In this document: positions 19,298 through 30,818 of the stretch, in pieces
How the letters are laid out: the number at the start of each line of letters is the position of its first letter
Numbering within the stretch: the first letter of the stretch is position 1
From: Fragilaria crotonensis
Lineage: Eukaryota > Bacillariophyta > Fragilariophyceae > Fragilariales > Fragilariaceae
NCBI GenBank assembly: GCA_022925895.1
Contig: JAKSYS010000019.1
Span: 1-64,000 of the forward strand
Reading direction: 5' to 3'
Length of the DNA: 64,000 bases
Position numbers and translations under genes: made by a program
The notes under the pieces: model-generated
What the model saw: only the letters and a program-made list of their open reading frames with translations
Databases searched by the model: none
What the model was told of the DNA's origin: nothing

Positions 19298-20122
19298 GCA
19301 ATATCCCTGCTTCATTCGAACTAGGCCTACTTGTGCCAGTTATTCTGGTGCGATCGCCAGAGGATGCGCTTGTGGCATCAACGCCTGAGGAACATCGTGC
19401 CCTTTACCCGCGCGGGGCGATTCGCAGGATATGCCAACTTGCGGGGTTTGTGAGGAGCAACTCCATTTACAGGTTCCGGAAGTTCCTCCTTTTTGAGTTG
19501 GCCGTTGTCCTTCTGGAGGAGGTCGTATAGCCTTTGTTGCGACATCAACCATGACAAACCCCGGTACTGCTATAACAAATCTCAGTAACATCGTAAACAA
19601 ATGGAGCACCATACATGTAAAGTGTCTTTAGACTTTAGACAGCATTGAAGAGACAAACTCGACCACCAGCCACAACCACGACCCGACTCAAAAGTTCGAC
19701 GCTATGTGGTTTCTGGCGAGTACCTCGTAGATTACTACGAGTACTTACTCTCGAGATCGGTACAGTGTATGGTGTATGCGTATTAAACACGTATATCGAG
19801 TTTCGGGTCATCGAGTCCTGTGTGTGTGTATCTTCATTACGAGCGTTCTACTGCGTTCTGATCTGTAGCAGGTGGCATTTCCCGTTTCACGCTCATGGAT
19901 TGATCTTCTCGTTAATACCATTTTACCTTCGCAGTTTGCAGTCACGGGAAGGACTGAATCAGCATCAGAAATCGGTTTCAATTGCTGGATTGGGTTGAAG
20001 TAAGCACTTGCGTTCAGTCACCAAACGGGAAGCTTGTAATCGGTCTGCTGATAGCCTAGTTCGTCGAGACCTAGATCACGTCATTTGTTTGTCGATTCTT
20101 CCATTGTTCGACTCTGAAGGCA
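19298..20122. other. Intergenic, no gene recognised
   Basis: Short open frames on both strands have no recognisable motif. It contains AGTACCTCGTAG/GAGTACTTACTC sequence near 19720-19750. It should carry the transporter 3' end and the promoter of the next gene. Confidence 0.4.
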
Positions 20123-22012
20123 ATGGTTGCTGGTTCGCAGAACGCGACAACAGATACATCTAGATTGTCAACGTTAACCCTCAGGAAAAAATGCAGAAAT
20201 GATTCGCTTCGATGGAGATCTACAGGCTGGACCCCGTTGGCTTATCCAGCTTCAGCCTTTTTTCTAGATTCTGCAGGACCTGTCACAACTACAGCTCCTT
20301 CCGCCGAGGTGAATCCTTTCTTTCCGCTCGATAAAGATGTCTTGCGCGCTGCAATTCGAGAACTTCTGATTTTAGATGGTTCGATCGATGCGGATACCTT
20401 GACTCTGAAGGAGGATCTCGTTAGGTTTGAGGCATCTGACACGCAGAAAGCCAACGTCGTGGGTGTTTGTCCTCTCTACACCTTCCATTTGCAGCCGGGA
20501 AAATGGAAACGATTGAAAGAGGACGTTACGCCTCCACTAGTTGAGAAACGCGATGGTGTCACAAATGAAGCTGAAACAGCCCATACCTCGAAACGAAAGA
20601 TCCTCGTGTGTACTAGGGATTCTAAGCGACGAACAAAGAGGAGAATTATTGATGATAAGGAAGAGGAGCCCTGTCCGCCTCTAGCTTGCAAAGCTAAAAG
20701 TGACGAAATTGATATCGCAGATGATATCAAGGCGTCTGTCTCTAGCGCAGCTGTACTTGTTGACATAATTCTAGAGCGGGCTCGCTGGAGAGATGAACAG
20801 GGCGGCTGCTTTCTCGCGCCTGCACTATCCTCTGCCCAAAGAGAATCTCTCGTTTCCTCAAGTGTTCCTGAGCAACCGCTGCGTAAGGTCTCTGATGTTG
20901 ATCAAAGCTCACTATCCGATTGCCCACCAGTCCTTTTGGACGTTACAGAAGAGTCTTTCGGTGAGCACGACATTTCGCTTTTTATTGACTTTGTCAACAG
21001 AAAGGAAAAGGGGAGTGTCTCTCTTCTCGAGCGCGAAATTCCCGCCCTTCTAGATGTTTCTATCGTGTTTGAGTTATCTTTGCGAAATGCTGCGTACCGT
21101 ATGCTGCACCATATGTGTTCATCATTCGACGCGGAGGCGCTTCGTCTCTTTCTTGGCTACAAATCTAGCGCCCTGAAGCGCGAGCGTGTCCTTCGAATTT
21201 TGTCTGACTATCTGTTTGATGTTAGTCATGCAATGTTCGCTTGGAAGCAAACCGAGAGCGAAATTCTATCGGAGCGGACAGATTCGTCACTTCAAACGCA
21301 GACTAGTTTTTGTCAGGAAATCGACTCAGTGGTTCGCGATTCTCTTTTTGATGAAAGGGCTCTCAAGAAAATCGGCGGCCTGGACGATGCGAGCATCCTT
21401 CGGCACGCAATCGAAATTTCACGTTCCGAGCGTCGAAGCGAGCCATGGGAAACATTTGCTAAGACAGCTAAAGGTCGTCGATTGCTATCCCACCATCGAA
21501 GTGGACAAGCGTGCTTAGTTGGTCAAAAGCGCCGTGGTCAGCGCATCAAGCGATTCTCCAGTGCGGCTTCGACTGACGCTTCAGAGGAAGAGCAGCGTTC
21601 TCGTGCCTCATCGATTGCTTCGTATGATGACGATGAAAACAGCAACCGTGGTTACCGTCTAGAGAATCCTCAACAGCAGCTTCAGCTATCAACAACGCCT
21701 TGCTCGACAATTCAGAATCTATCTGAAGTTCTTCATCTCACTTTGACCCGAAATATAGACGAAACCTGGGGGGTCCTTCTATCTCGAGAGGGTGATCTGT
21801 GCGTCGTCGAGCGCGCCCCTGAGAAGTCAAGTGTTCGCTGCGGCGACATGGTTCTTTCGGTTAAGAACGACAGAGGCGAGTCTGCCGCTCCGCCAGCGTC
21901 AACTACAAACAACGATAATCCAGGCTGGTTCCAGGATGTTGTTAATGTCTTCAAGGGTAGCAATGAGCTTCACCTAGTTGTTCGCCGTGTTGGGTGCGGG
22001 GTAGCAACTTGA
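20123..22012 (+). CDS. Uncharacterised protein with a UIM-like motif and a C-terminal PDZ-like domain
   Basis: An intronless frame of 629 residues. Residues about 535-627 look like a PDZ domain: LTLTRNIDETWGVLLS (carboxylate-binding strand region), VVERAPEKSSVRCGDMVLSV, and a final NELHLVVRRV strand. At about residue 420, DDASILRHAIEISRSE satisfies the ubiquitin-interacting motif pattern (acidic, L-x-x-A-x-x-x-S-x-x-E). Basic clusters (KRKILVCTRDSKRRTKRR, about 155-172) suggest a nuclear localisation signal. The middle (about 270-370) is helical and weakly Skp1/BTB-like, not enough to call. A scaffolding role with ubiquitinated partners is inference only. Confidence 0.65.
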   Translation: MVAGSQNATTDTSRLSTLTLRKKCRNDSLRWRSTGWTPLAYPASAFFLDSAGPVTTTAPSAEVNPFFPLDKDVLRAAIRELLILDGSIDADTLTLKEDLVRFEASDTQKANVVGVCPLYTFHLQPGKWKRLKEDVTPPLVEKRDGVTNEAETAHTSKRKILVCTRDSKRRTKRRIIDDKEEEPCPPLACKAKSDEIDIADDIKASVSSAAVLVDIILERARWRDEQGGCFLAPALSSAQRESLVSSSVPEQPLRKVSDVDQSSLSDCPPVLLDVTEESFGEHDISLFIDFVNRKEKGSVSLLEREIPALLDVSIVFELSLRNAAYRMLHHMCSSFDAEALRLFLGYKSSALKRERVLRILSDYLFDVSHAMFAWKQTESEILSERTDSSLQTQTSFCQEIDSVVRDSLFDERALKKIGGLDDASILRHAIEISRSERRSEPWETFAKTAKGRRLLSHHRSGQACLVGQKRRGQRIKRFSSAASTDASEEEQRSRASSIASYDDDENSNRGYRLENPQQQLQLSTTPCSTIQNLSEVLHLTLTRNIDETWGVLLSREGDLCVVERAPEKSSVRCGDMVLSVKNDRGESAAPPASTTNNDNPGWFQDVVNVFKGSNELHLVVRRVGCGVAT

Positions 22013-25000
22013 ATGCATTGAGGGCACCTAGATTTTGGCGAACAAATCGAAATAGCAGTTCCTAAACGTTTGCCTCGTAAATCTTCTCTATCCTGGTGCT
22101 TGTTTTGACTTGACAATTGCCTTGGGCTGGCTTGCACTTTCACATCGAGAGCTTGTGCGCTGTATGGCTACAGCTGTCGGGTCTCCCAGCTCGCAGATCC
22201 AGAGTCGTCAATATTGTTCAATGAATGGCAGCATCGTCTAACCGTAGCATCGGTGTACGGACTAGATACTATTTCCTCCAGCTATTGATGGTAGCAAGAC
22301 AGCAAGATAAAAGACACCGTTTCCGTTTTCATTTAACGACGATAGATCTGGTTTTTCCATGGTCATCAACAATTTCACTCAGTTGTTTGATATTGCTGCA
22401 CCTCCCTCGAAAACTTAACGTGGTACCTTTTGCTTTGTAACACAAAGTTTTCTCGATATGTCAGGTTACTACCGTGGAACCGATGTTGTAAATAGAACTC
22501 CTAGTAGAACTTCGACTGCGCTATTATAATACACTGGCCCAAGTTGTCGAGTTTTGCCTTTGTTGAGATCGAGTCTTGAGATCAGGGCACATTGCGTACC
22601 TTCAATTAGTAACAAAGTTGTCTTAAGTGCGCTACTCAACTGACTGGCGATGCAAACGATATCTCGAAATTTAACTAACTTCGACGACCCTTAGAGTTCT
22701 CTTTAGTACTACAAGAAAGAACGGCAAATGAATTCTGTAGGATACCCTTTTGTTGTACTTTCTTGCAAGTAGAATGCACTCTGGCTGTTGGATAAACAAC
22801 TTGTGGCAGTCCTCATAATTTGAGATAGTTTCTTGCTTCTTCCACATCCAGACTGAGCTGAGTACAGGCGCTGACATATTTCTCCTGCAGCTAACTCACC
22901 CTAAAAGAGATGAATGCTTGACCAAGAGGTATGTACCTTTGACTTAATCAATCCAAGCAACAGCATTTTGCAAAACGACCACATTTCTTTGCTGCATCAA
23001 AGAAATCTTGGATGCGGCCAGTCATGGAGGGTGATTCAACTCTGGCCACCAGCACTCGGGGGCAGGGGTCGTCATCTTGTCTCTTCTGATGCATCAATTG
23101 GCATAACCATGCCATGTCTGCGAGGGCAGTGGATTGAATTGCAAAGACACTCACCACATTATCAGAAGAAGAATTGAGAGTACCATTGCGCTTGCATTGT
23201 CTTCCATAAATCGACAAAAGCTCCTAATGATGATGCTTTTCTTCATTCTACTGCTGGTGTTGTTGTGAACAACGGAAAGAACATGACGTTCAACAGAAAC
23301 ATTATGAGGAACTATTATCCAACAATGAGCAGATGCTGGCATTCGGAGGATACATGCAGCGCCAAGGATGTATCAAAAATCACTTTCTTTTGAACAATTA
23401 ATGCTGTTGTAAGTATGCAACTACAAGGGATTCCACCTTCATCACCATCTGCCAGCCATAAAGTCCATGCTCATCCTGAAAGTCAAGAATTGGAGTGATG
23501 AGTTGCAGCAATTGTCTAGGAAATGAAGTTGACAATGCAGCCTATGCGGCCATCTGTACTGAAGAATAGTAGATGCATATTGCTATTGGCAATTATTCTG
23601 TACGCTCCTCTGTATAGTAAATTTGCAATTTCTACTAGCAACTGTTGCAGAGAGAGATACTGCTAGTAAGGTGGTGCAGATGGGTGATGTCAGGCTATGT
23701 TGTAAACACCTTACAAGTCATGTTTGGCAGGCCTGCCAACAAATGCTACAGTTACTGCTAGAGGAGGAGCCATCTGTGCTTCAATAACAGTAGTGGTGCG
23801 GTCTGTGCAGTCCAGCAGTTACTGGTGGAGCATAGCACTTTAGGCAATGCTTATAGATGTTTCTTCCCTAAGAGAATTCAACTGAGGCCTCCCCAGGAAT
23901 GTTATTCTTCAAAAGAATCACAATGTTTCTCTGTCATTGTTGCCAATTCTTGGATCATGAATGAGATAGATCATTCTTGTCATGCATTTGCCATAGTTTT
24001 GTGGGCAAGCTCTTTGTCAAGTATCTATATCAGCCATGATCTTGAAGAAGCAGTGGGCTGCCATGTTCAGTCAATAATGAGCTATTAGTACCCACTTTGG
24101 GCTTCCTTGGTGATGCGTTCTTGGTGATGCAACTCTGTTGGTTCCCCACTGGTACGATCATCATCCAAACATTGTGCTACAAAAAGGGAAGGGCGTACAA
24201 GATGTGATGCTGCTCAATTTCTTCATGAATGTGAAGAAGTTGTGGGCATCATCATCATTGATCATAATTACATTTTAAAATTAAAGCGAGAATCATATTG
24301 TTAGTGAATTCCTAAGTGAAAGGGAGGTGAACAAAACACAGGAGTGAAGTTAACAATGAAATTTCACCCAAGCTACCACCATGAATTTGAGGTTATATTG
24401 TCATCATGATCACGAACTCTTCTGTCCAACAACCATCCAAGCTAAACATGGGCAAGTAGGAAGGGGCGGAACCAGAGTGTCTCCCCTTCTCAAGCCAATC
24501 AACCTTTCTGAATTTTAATTGTGAAGTTCACTGGATTATCCGACCTACTACCAGGCACTGCTCTGAATAGTACACTTGTAATGCCTTGTGCTTATGCTGC
24601 TTATGCCACATAAAAAAATTGTCTGGAAACACACCAGAGTTTGGTATTCATATAGACTGTGATGAATATACTACACAAATCAGTGCTCTATCAGCTCGAT
24701 TATGAGATTGTACCTCGTACATGGGTTCCCAGTACTCCGAGTCTTCAAAACGTAGTAAGACACACATAGTATATTTCTGAAAAGTCAGGAAATGTGCATA
24801 GCATCCTAAAAATTACACTTAGCGTTTACCATGACGGTTTTCTGCAATTTTTCGAATTATCTATTGCTTTGCGGCAGACAAATAAGGTTTGGTCCTAGAT
24901 TTTTTCCTCATTCCCCACAACCATTGCCATCCCTTCAATGGTGTATGGACATCGGACAGTACAAGTACCCGTACATATACTCGGAGTACCAGATGCAGTA

Positions 25001-25597
25001 CTGTACATACCTTGTACGCAGGAGAGGTGGTTCCTGGCGAAGACAATATACAGTACAGTATTACTCGGATTACCATACCCACCTCTTGGTAATACGCCAC
25101 ACAGTCACACGTCGAGCGCAACCAAATCCTTTGTATCATCATCCATACTGTATGCATAGTTGTACTGGAGATTTTCCGAGTGCAAGTACTTCGTATTACA
25201 GGTGTACAGCACTCCTGTACAAGTACATACTTGTATTCCATGGATCAACCGTATTTCATACACGTATCATATATACTTTTCTGATGTTGACACCAATTGA
25301 AAATCACTCCTCTTTGATTGGTCGGAATGATGTCAACGAAGCGAAAAAACGCACATCAAAACTGTGATGAACGGAGAGTGGAGAGAACTCTATGGACCTT
25401 TCCCATACGAGAACCTGGTACTCCCACGAGTACAAGTACTCGATGATACGTAATCGTTTTATTCGTTCAAATCTCACTCCTGAAGACCGAACCGATCAAG
25501 CTGTTGTCTGTCATCGAATCAAGCGCGTCACAACAAGTATCGCAGCGGTTCTCACACGCATACTAGAGAAGTTGTCTGCTCCTTCCATTCGCTCTCA
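22013..25597. other. Long gene-poor, AT-richer intergenic stretch
   Basis: 3.6 kb with no supported gene. 22,450-24,800 is lower in GC than the surroundings, has stops in all frames at short intervals and no recognised motif. 24,950-25,260 and 25,400-25,445 are GTAC-rich. Short frames up to 178 codons (24831-25367) lie in the repeat tracts and are not supported. Possible content: decayed transposon or noncoding RNA genes; nothing specific can be shown. Confidence 0.4.
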
Positions 25598-27688
25598 ATG
25601 ATGCTATCGATGCATCAACGATCCTCCTGCCTTTCTGAGAAAAGTCTCTTAATGGAAATGACGCAAAACCTAAACGAAACTGCGCCGCTCGCTCGAACGA
25701 TTGAATCAAGTCCTACTCGAAACGAACCAGAGCTTTTGATATTACTCACTCGAAGTGAGGTTAACGCACTATATGAACTTCTGGAACTGATTGTATATGT
25801 CTTGGACGAGTTGAAGATTGAATACATCGTTGTTGGGAGGTCTCTCTTGGGGGCCGTGCGATCCGAATCAATTCTGTTCAATGACGACGACGTCGAAATT
25901 GCGGTTATTGATGATGGCTACTCTTACGACCAACTCAAAGTCGCTTTCCCCGACGCTCTGTCGCGTGAAGCTCAACGTAGAAGTGATGGAAGGATGAGAA
26001 TACTCTATGAACCTCAAGACGCGTGCGATCGTATAAAATCAAGTGAGGAACCTCGAGTTTGGTTGGATTTATTTGTTCTACGAAAGTATGACACCCGTGA
26101 TGCTTTGACGCGAATGGTGAAAGAGACAAAGATTGAAGAACAAAGCGCAGAGGCATGCTTGAAGGTGATAGAGTCTCTACCAGACGCTGAGTTTCCACTT
26201 TTTCACTATGGCAACTGCCATGCAATGGCGCTCTGGCCTCAAGGATATTTCACACAAAGCGAACTTTGGCCATTGAATCCGATGCCGTTTGGACCGTTGA
26301 CTGTTTTTGGTCCGTCGGATAGCGTCGGTCCTCTCAAAAGATGCTTTGGTCCAGATTGCTTCACACGCTTCATGGCTGCCCCCGGTTCGACGTCCGAGAG
26401 CCCCCACGGCATCTGGGAAGGCTTGCAACGCGTGGCTCTCTGTGACATACAACGTCATTCTGTTGAGCATGATCGACGCGACGATCCGTCACAGCCTTCC
26501 TGGGGTGCTCACGAGTATACTCTTGCCGAATGCAAACAGGAGATGGATCCGACAAGTGAAGCACCTCTGACTCCTTCAGGGACGATAGGTGGTATGAGCC
26601 GCACTCGCTCTGTATTTGCTTTTGGAAGCGGCCCAAAAACGCACTCATCAACAATACAATCACAGGGTATGACCCTAGGCCCAGCTATGGATCCACTGCC
26701 CGCAGAATGGTTCGGGCACGATGTGCGCCGGTGTATTGGCAACAATCCTGCCGCGCCCGAATTTGACGCGACACTCCGAGCAGTAATGGAGCCGCATATC
26801 GCAAAAGCGCGACGAGAACGAGAGATGTGTCGAAATCGGACGTCCATAGCGTGCGATCCTTCCATTGCTAGTGCGGTGGGGGTGCCCTATACCGCGTTAC
26901 GGGACGAACGACGCTTCCTCTTTGATCCGCATTCTTATCCCTTGCATCGGATTCTTGCCGAGACGCTTGGCGTCGAAGATCTCTCACAGCTTCACTCCCA
27001 TCCAACCAAGAACAAGAAGGAGTTACTCGCACCGTTGCTCACTCGCGATGGTCGTCGTCAGTTCCATGAATGCTATTTCAACTTTGTCACTTCCTTCTGC
27101 ATCCCTCTTCTTCATTCGCTAGCTTGGACGAAGGGTGTACTTCAGAGCACCTCGCTAACTCTGGCATCCGACGTCAAGTACCGTTTTCAAGTCTTTCCAT
27201 GCCTGCGTGTCATTCTGCCTGGGGAGCTATCCATCGACCCTCTCTGCGAAACTGCCCACGGCCACAGCATTGGCAATCTCAACTTTCACGTGCCGCTTAC
27301 TGCTGCGTTCGGTACAAATGCACTGTACACCGAATCACATCCTGGACGGGAAGACTGGCACGGTCTAACCACCAAATCACCGGGTCTCGGTTTCTTATTC
27401 GATGGTGCGCGTTGCCTTCACTTCAGGTTGGAGAATACAACGAATGTGACACGTGTATCGATTGACTTTCGCGTCGCTATCTATCGTGAAGGTGCCGATG
27501 CAGGTGACCTTTGTCCCCAAGAACTCCTGGCAGATCGGTTTTCAAGTGCTGGGCCTGGTTACTATGACGAGACTTCCATCGCTATTGGATTGCATTCGTC
27601 GTTCCCAGGAGACGTGCACTCCAAGGACGGGGGCAGAAAACGTTTGATCGACCCGGATGCTAGAGTCGGTTTCCCTTTTACAGAGTAG
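25598..27688 (+). CDS. LicD-family protein fused to a dioxygenase-like C-terminal domain
   Basis: Encodes 696 residues, intronless. Residues about 52-230 match the LicD/fukutin-related nucleotidyltransferase fold: LYELLELIVYVLDELKIEYIVVGRSLLGAVRSES, then the acidic metal-binding FNDDDVEIAV, and LDLFVL later. LicD proteins transfer phosphocholine or sugar-phosphate groups to glycans. Residues about 490-635 are a separate domain with LNFHVPLTAAFGTNALYTE, a GLGFLFDGARCLHF segment with His and TRVSIDFRV, reminiscent of the double-stranded beta-helix of phytanoyl-CoA dioxygenase/StrG-like proteins; an H-x-D/E iron pair is not obvious. No transmembrane segment or signal peptide is clear. The role in glycan or lipid-headgroup modification is inferred. 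The N-terminal call is firmer than the C-terminal one. Confidence 0.7.
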   Translation: MMLSMHQRSSCLSEKSLLMEMTQNLNETAPLARTIESSPTRNEPELLILLTRSEVNALYELLELIVYVLDELKIEYIVVGRSLLGAVRSESILFNDDDVEIAVIDDGYSYDQLKVAFPDALSREAQRRSDGRMRILYEPQDACDRIKSSEEPRVWLDLFVLRKYDTRDALTRMVKETKIEEQSAEACLKVIESLPDAEFPLFHYGNCHAMALWPQGYFTQSELWPLNPMPFGPLTVFGPSDSVGPLKRCFGPDCFTRFMAAPGSTSESPHGIWEGLQRVALCDIQRHSVEHDRRDDPSQPSWGAHEYTLAECKQEMDPTSEAPLTPSGTIGGMSRTRSVFAFGSGPKTHSSTIQSQGMTLGPAMDPLPAEWFGHDVRRCIGNNPAAPEFDATLRAVMEPHIAKARREREMCRNRTSIACDPSIASAVGVPYTALRDERRFLFDPHSYPLHRILAETLGVEDLSQLHSHPTKNKKELLAPLLTRDGRRQFHECYFNFVTSFCIPLLHSLAWTKGVLQSTSLTLASDVKYRFQVFPCLRVILPGELSIDPLCETAHGHSIGNLNFHVPLTAAFGTNALYTESHPGREDWHGLTTKSPGLGFLFDGARCLHFRLENTTNVTRVSIDFRVAIYREGADAGDLCPQELLADRFSSAGPGYYDETSIAIGLHSSFPGDVHSKDGGRKRLIDPDARVGFPFTE

Positions 27689-27866
27689 TAATATCGCTAT
27701 ACTTGCATGCCTTCAAGGCAATATTGTCGAAACAAGGACCACCAGCGAGGTCCAATCGGTAGAAAAGTAGACGTGGAAACATCAACTTTGAACTAGAAGT
27801 CACCTTTAAGTCGTTTTTGCCACTTTATGTGTTTGTCACCTGTTTTGTTTCTCTACTAGAATAGAC

Positions 27867-29103
27867 TTACACTAACTTAAGCCTTTTATGGCCCCACCCG
27901 TAGTTTTCCTTGTGTCGCTCAAACAAATTTGCAAGCGAATCGCAAAATTTGGAATGCATTTCGTCAACTTGATTTTGGAATTCAATTGTGTCGGCGATTG
28001 GAGAGGGTGTTCCCTCGTTGAGATAGCGCGGGTAGATGGGCTCTCCGACTGCATACAGCAAACGATGCCTAAATGGAATCGGCAAGCCCCACTTTCCAAA
28101 TAGAACCACGACACTTATTTGGAGAAGTTTGGATAATCTTTCGAAGAATTCTGGGAGCTGGAGTCGCCGTAACATCTTGCTAGCCCCGAAGCAGTACACG
28201 GGGATAACTGGTATGCCGTGTTTCATAGCAAGCTTCAAGAAGCCCTTGTGACGAGCTATGGCGTACTCTTCGTCTCGATGTGTCCCGGGTTTCGGGTATC
28301 CTTCAAACATTTCCGAAATGCCACCAGGCGCAAGTCCTATCCGGTCACCTGCAGCAAGGGCGCGATCGACAGAAAATCTACTGGCATCACTGTGTGGATG
28401 ACGGTGATTCCATGAGTAAAGATGAATATTCTGCCTGAAATCAAGTTGAAAAAGCCATGAACAATGCACACACAACTCACACGGATCTTAACCACTTCAA
28501 AAAGGTGTTCACAAATGGAAAAAGGTTCGTTGCCGTCGCCACAACCGGTCGGAAGTAACCAAACGCCTCGGATGCTTGTTCAGGCAAGGCTGCGAATGCT
28601 AGTGCAAACGGAAAGAGGCCGTGAGGGGAAATAGCCAGAATGGCCTGCTTATCTTTCATGTCTATAGCTGCCTTTGCGGAGTCCGCTATCACTTCAAAGG
28701 CAATAAATCTTAGCCAGCTTTTCCAGAGGTTCCATTCTCGTGCTTTCAGCCATTGCCCAACTTGCGGTCTCCGGTGAGGACCAATTACTTTGACTGCAAC
28801 GCATGCCATTAAGAGAGAACCATAGACCGCGCGGCGTACTTTCTGATCCTTTGGAATCGTTTTCCATCTCCTCCATGCCAATACGAAAACAAGAGGAACC
28901 CAAGCTACCGACCCCACGACAAGCAGCGACGAAATCGCCACCAAGGAGCGGTCTAGCAACGAGATATATTCCCCAGCATGGACTCTGACAAGCACTTGGC
29001 TGCCTGGAGGGAGCGTACTTGGGTAAATGGAGCCTCGAGGACCCAGTTCATGGCGAATTCGTCCGGAACTCATTGCGTTGGTGTCATCCATCATCCCCAT
29101 CAT
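27867..29103 (-). CDS. DGAT2: Diacylglycerol O-acyltransferase type 2 (DGAT2 family)
   Basis: Two exons, 29103-28481 and 28389-27867, give 381 residues. A hydrophobic hairpin (about 50-78, SLLVVGSVAWVPLVFVLAW) is followed by ILAISPHGLFPF, where SPHG replaces the usual HPHG/EPHG motif but keeps the key His. Then come VDASRFSVDRALAAG, the RIGLAPGGISEMFEG motif and RHKGFLKLAMKHGIPVIPVYCFG, all diagnostic for DGAT2/MGAT acyltransferases (PF03982) that make triacylglycerol at the ER. Diatoms carry several DGAT2 paralogues; which one this is cannot be told here. An upstream Met pair (MMGMMDD) gives a choice of starts. Confidence 0.88.
28390..28480 (-). other. Intron of the DGAT2 gene
   Basis: 91 nt, GTGAGT...CACACAG; splicing joins KWLRS-V to DASRFSVD, restoring the conserved family sequence. 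Confidence 0.88.
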
Positions 29104-30818
29104 CCTACAACCCGCAAGTACAGTGTGCTGGAAGATGGTACAAATTTACATACTCGATGTGTGATACAGTATATAGTACTCTGTACAAAGGATCGACTAA
29201 TACTCTAATACATATATAATGTGAGATCGAGGGACAGTATCCATACACTTCTCGATGGAAAGTATAAGACAGTGTATGGCTTTGCTAGTACTCGGTGCCA
29301 AAAGTATAAGAAAACCTTGTACTTTCCAAAACTCCTGAGAAGTACTTTCTCGTGCTTTTCACGTGTTGATACGAAGTACACACCGGGATTCATTGTAAAG
29401 TATTAGTTGCGGACCCGGAGAACTTATACTGCTTGGGGATTATTCTGGTGTGTGCGTTGGCACTTGCTGTACGTTGGGAGTTGAGCAGCGTACGTCAGTA
29501 CGATAGTAGTCTAGTAGTCGAGTATATGTCCAACCACATTAACCATTACTTAGTACTCCAGTACTACCGCATTACGAGTACTCTTGGCCAGTCCAATAAC
29601 AACACACAGCAACGAGCAACAGCCAACATTAAGTCACAATAACAAGGCGGGGAATTTCAGGTGGATTCAATAGGCCCCTGAGGTCAATTAAGGTATTCCT
29701 TCCTTGCCATAGATTCAGTAACATCTCAATCATTTCTTTTCATCATATCACAATGAAAGCTAATACTCCATACTAGTAGTGATTTTTAGACATCATTTTG
29801 GTTCCCAGAATCTTAGGTAAAGTTCTAACTGAAATGGTGCAGTGCATTTCACAAAGACACTGTCTCACCTGCACAATCAGACAGGAGCGCTTGAAAATAA
29901 ATGAAAAATAGCATGATGCCTCTGCTCTGTCTACATAGGCAACATGCAGCTTCATACAAACTCACACCAGATGATATATATGCCTGTATGAGTTTACAAA
30001 CTTGAAGCCTGCTAGTTTCTACACTGTACCCAGATGGGTTCAAGATGGAACGGCAATGACAATATCAGCAATTACAGCGATTTGCTTGATAGAGTTCTCT
30101 TTCCTGATGGTTTGATCTCTTTGACCACAAGGAAACCTAGCAACAAGCCAACTTGAACATTGGCACATAGACAACAGAAAGCAAGTCCAGCACATCTTTG
30201 TGGTGCAATCATCGCTCTCCGTCTGAAGTGGCCACAGGCAGGGACATGCTACATTTGCATTTACCACAAGTGCCACAGATAGTTCATACAAATTCTCGAG
30301 TGAAGTTCTATATGGTGGCTGATTACTCTGACATCAAGACCAATCCTGTTGAAGGTTTGTGATGGTGACACATCAGGTTCTGATGGTTACATTGTGGTGA
30401 TGTAGTTGCAGCTCCCAACAACTCAATTCTTGTGACTCTCTAGCCTGGCGTGGATTATGTACTAGGCAATGACTTTGTCAACAGGAGCGAGAGTAGATCA
30501 TTTTTGGGCATCATAAAGGATTGCAATTCTAAGGTTTTGCCTTGAGTAGCGGAGACTTTCTTGTTGGAAAGGAAGGGCTCTTTTTTGTTGCGACTGTGAC
30601 AACAACAACCACTGATGACAGATAAGTCTTTGACAATGTTGAGCCAGCAGCCAACCAGACCATACCAAGGCACAGCAGTCAGGCTTTGCTCAGTACCAAT
30701 AACAAGTCCAGTTTACTCTTCTTAGCAATGGTTTCAAGACTCTAGCTAGTAGTGATACTGCTACTTTAGTAATACTACTGGTTTACCTTCTTGAAGAATA
30801 CCCACTGAGGCCAACATC

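Noticed and set aside
24831-25367. 178-codon + frame in a spacer
   Set aside because: It consists of GTAC-tract translations (repeating Tyr/Ser/Val/Leu) with no motif or start context.
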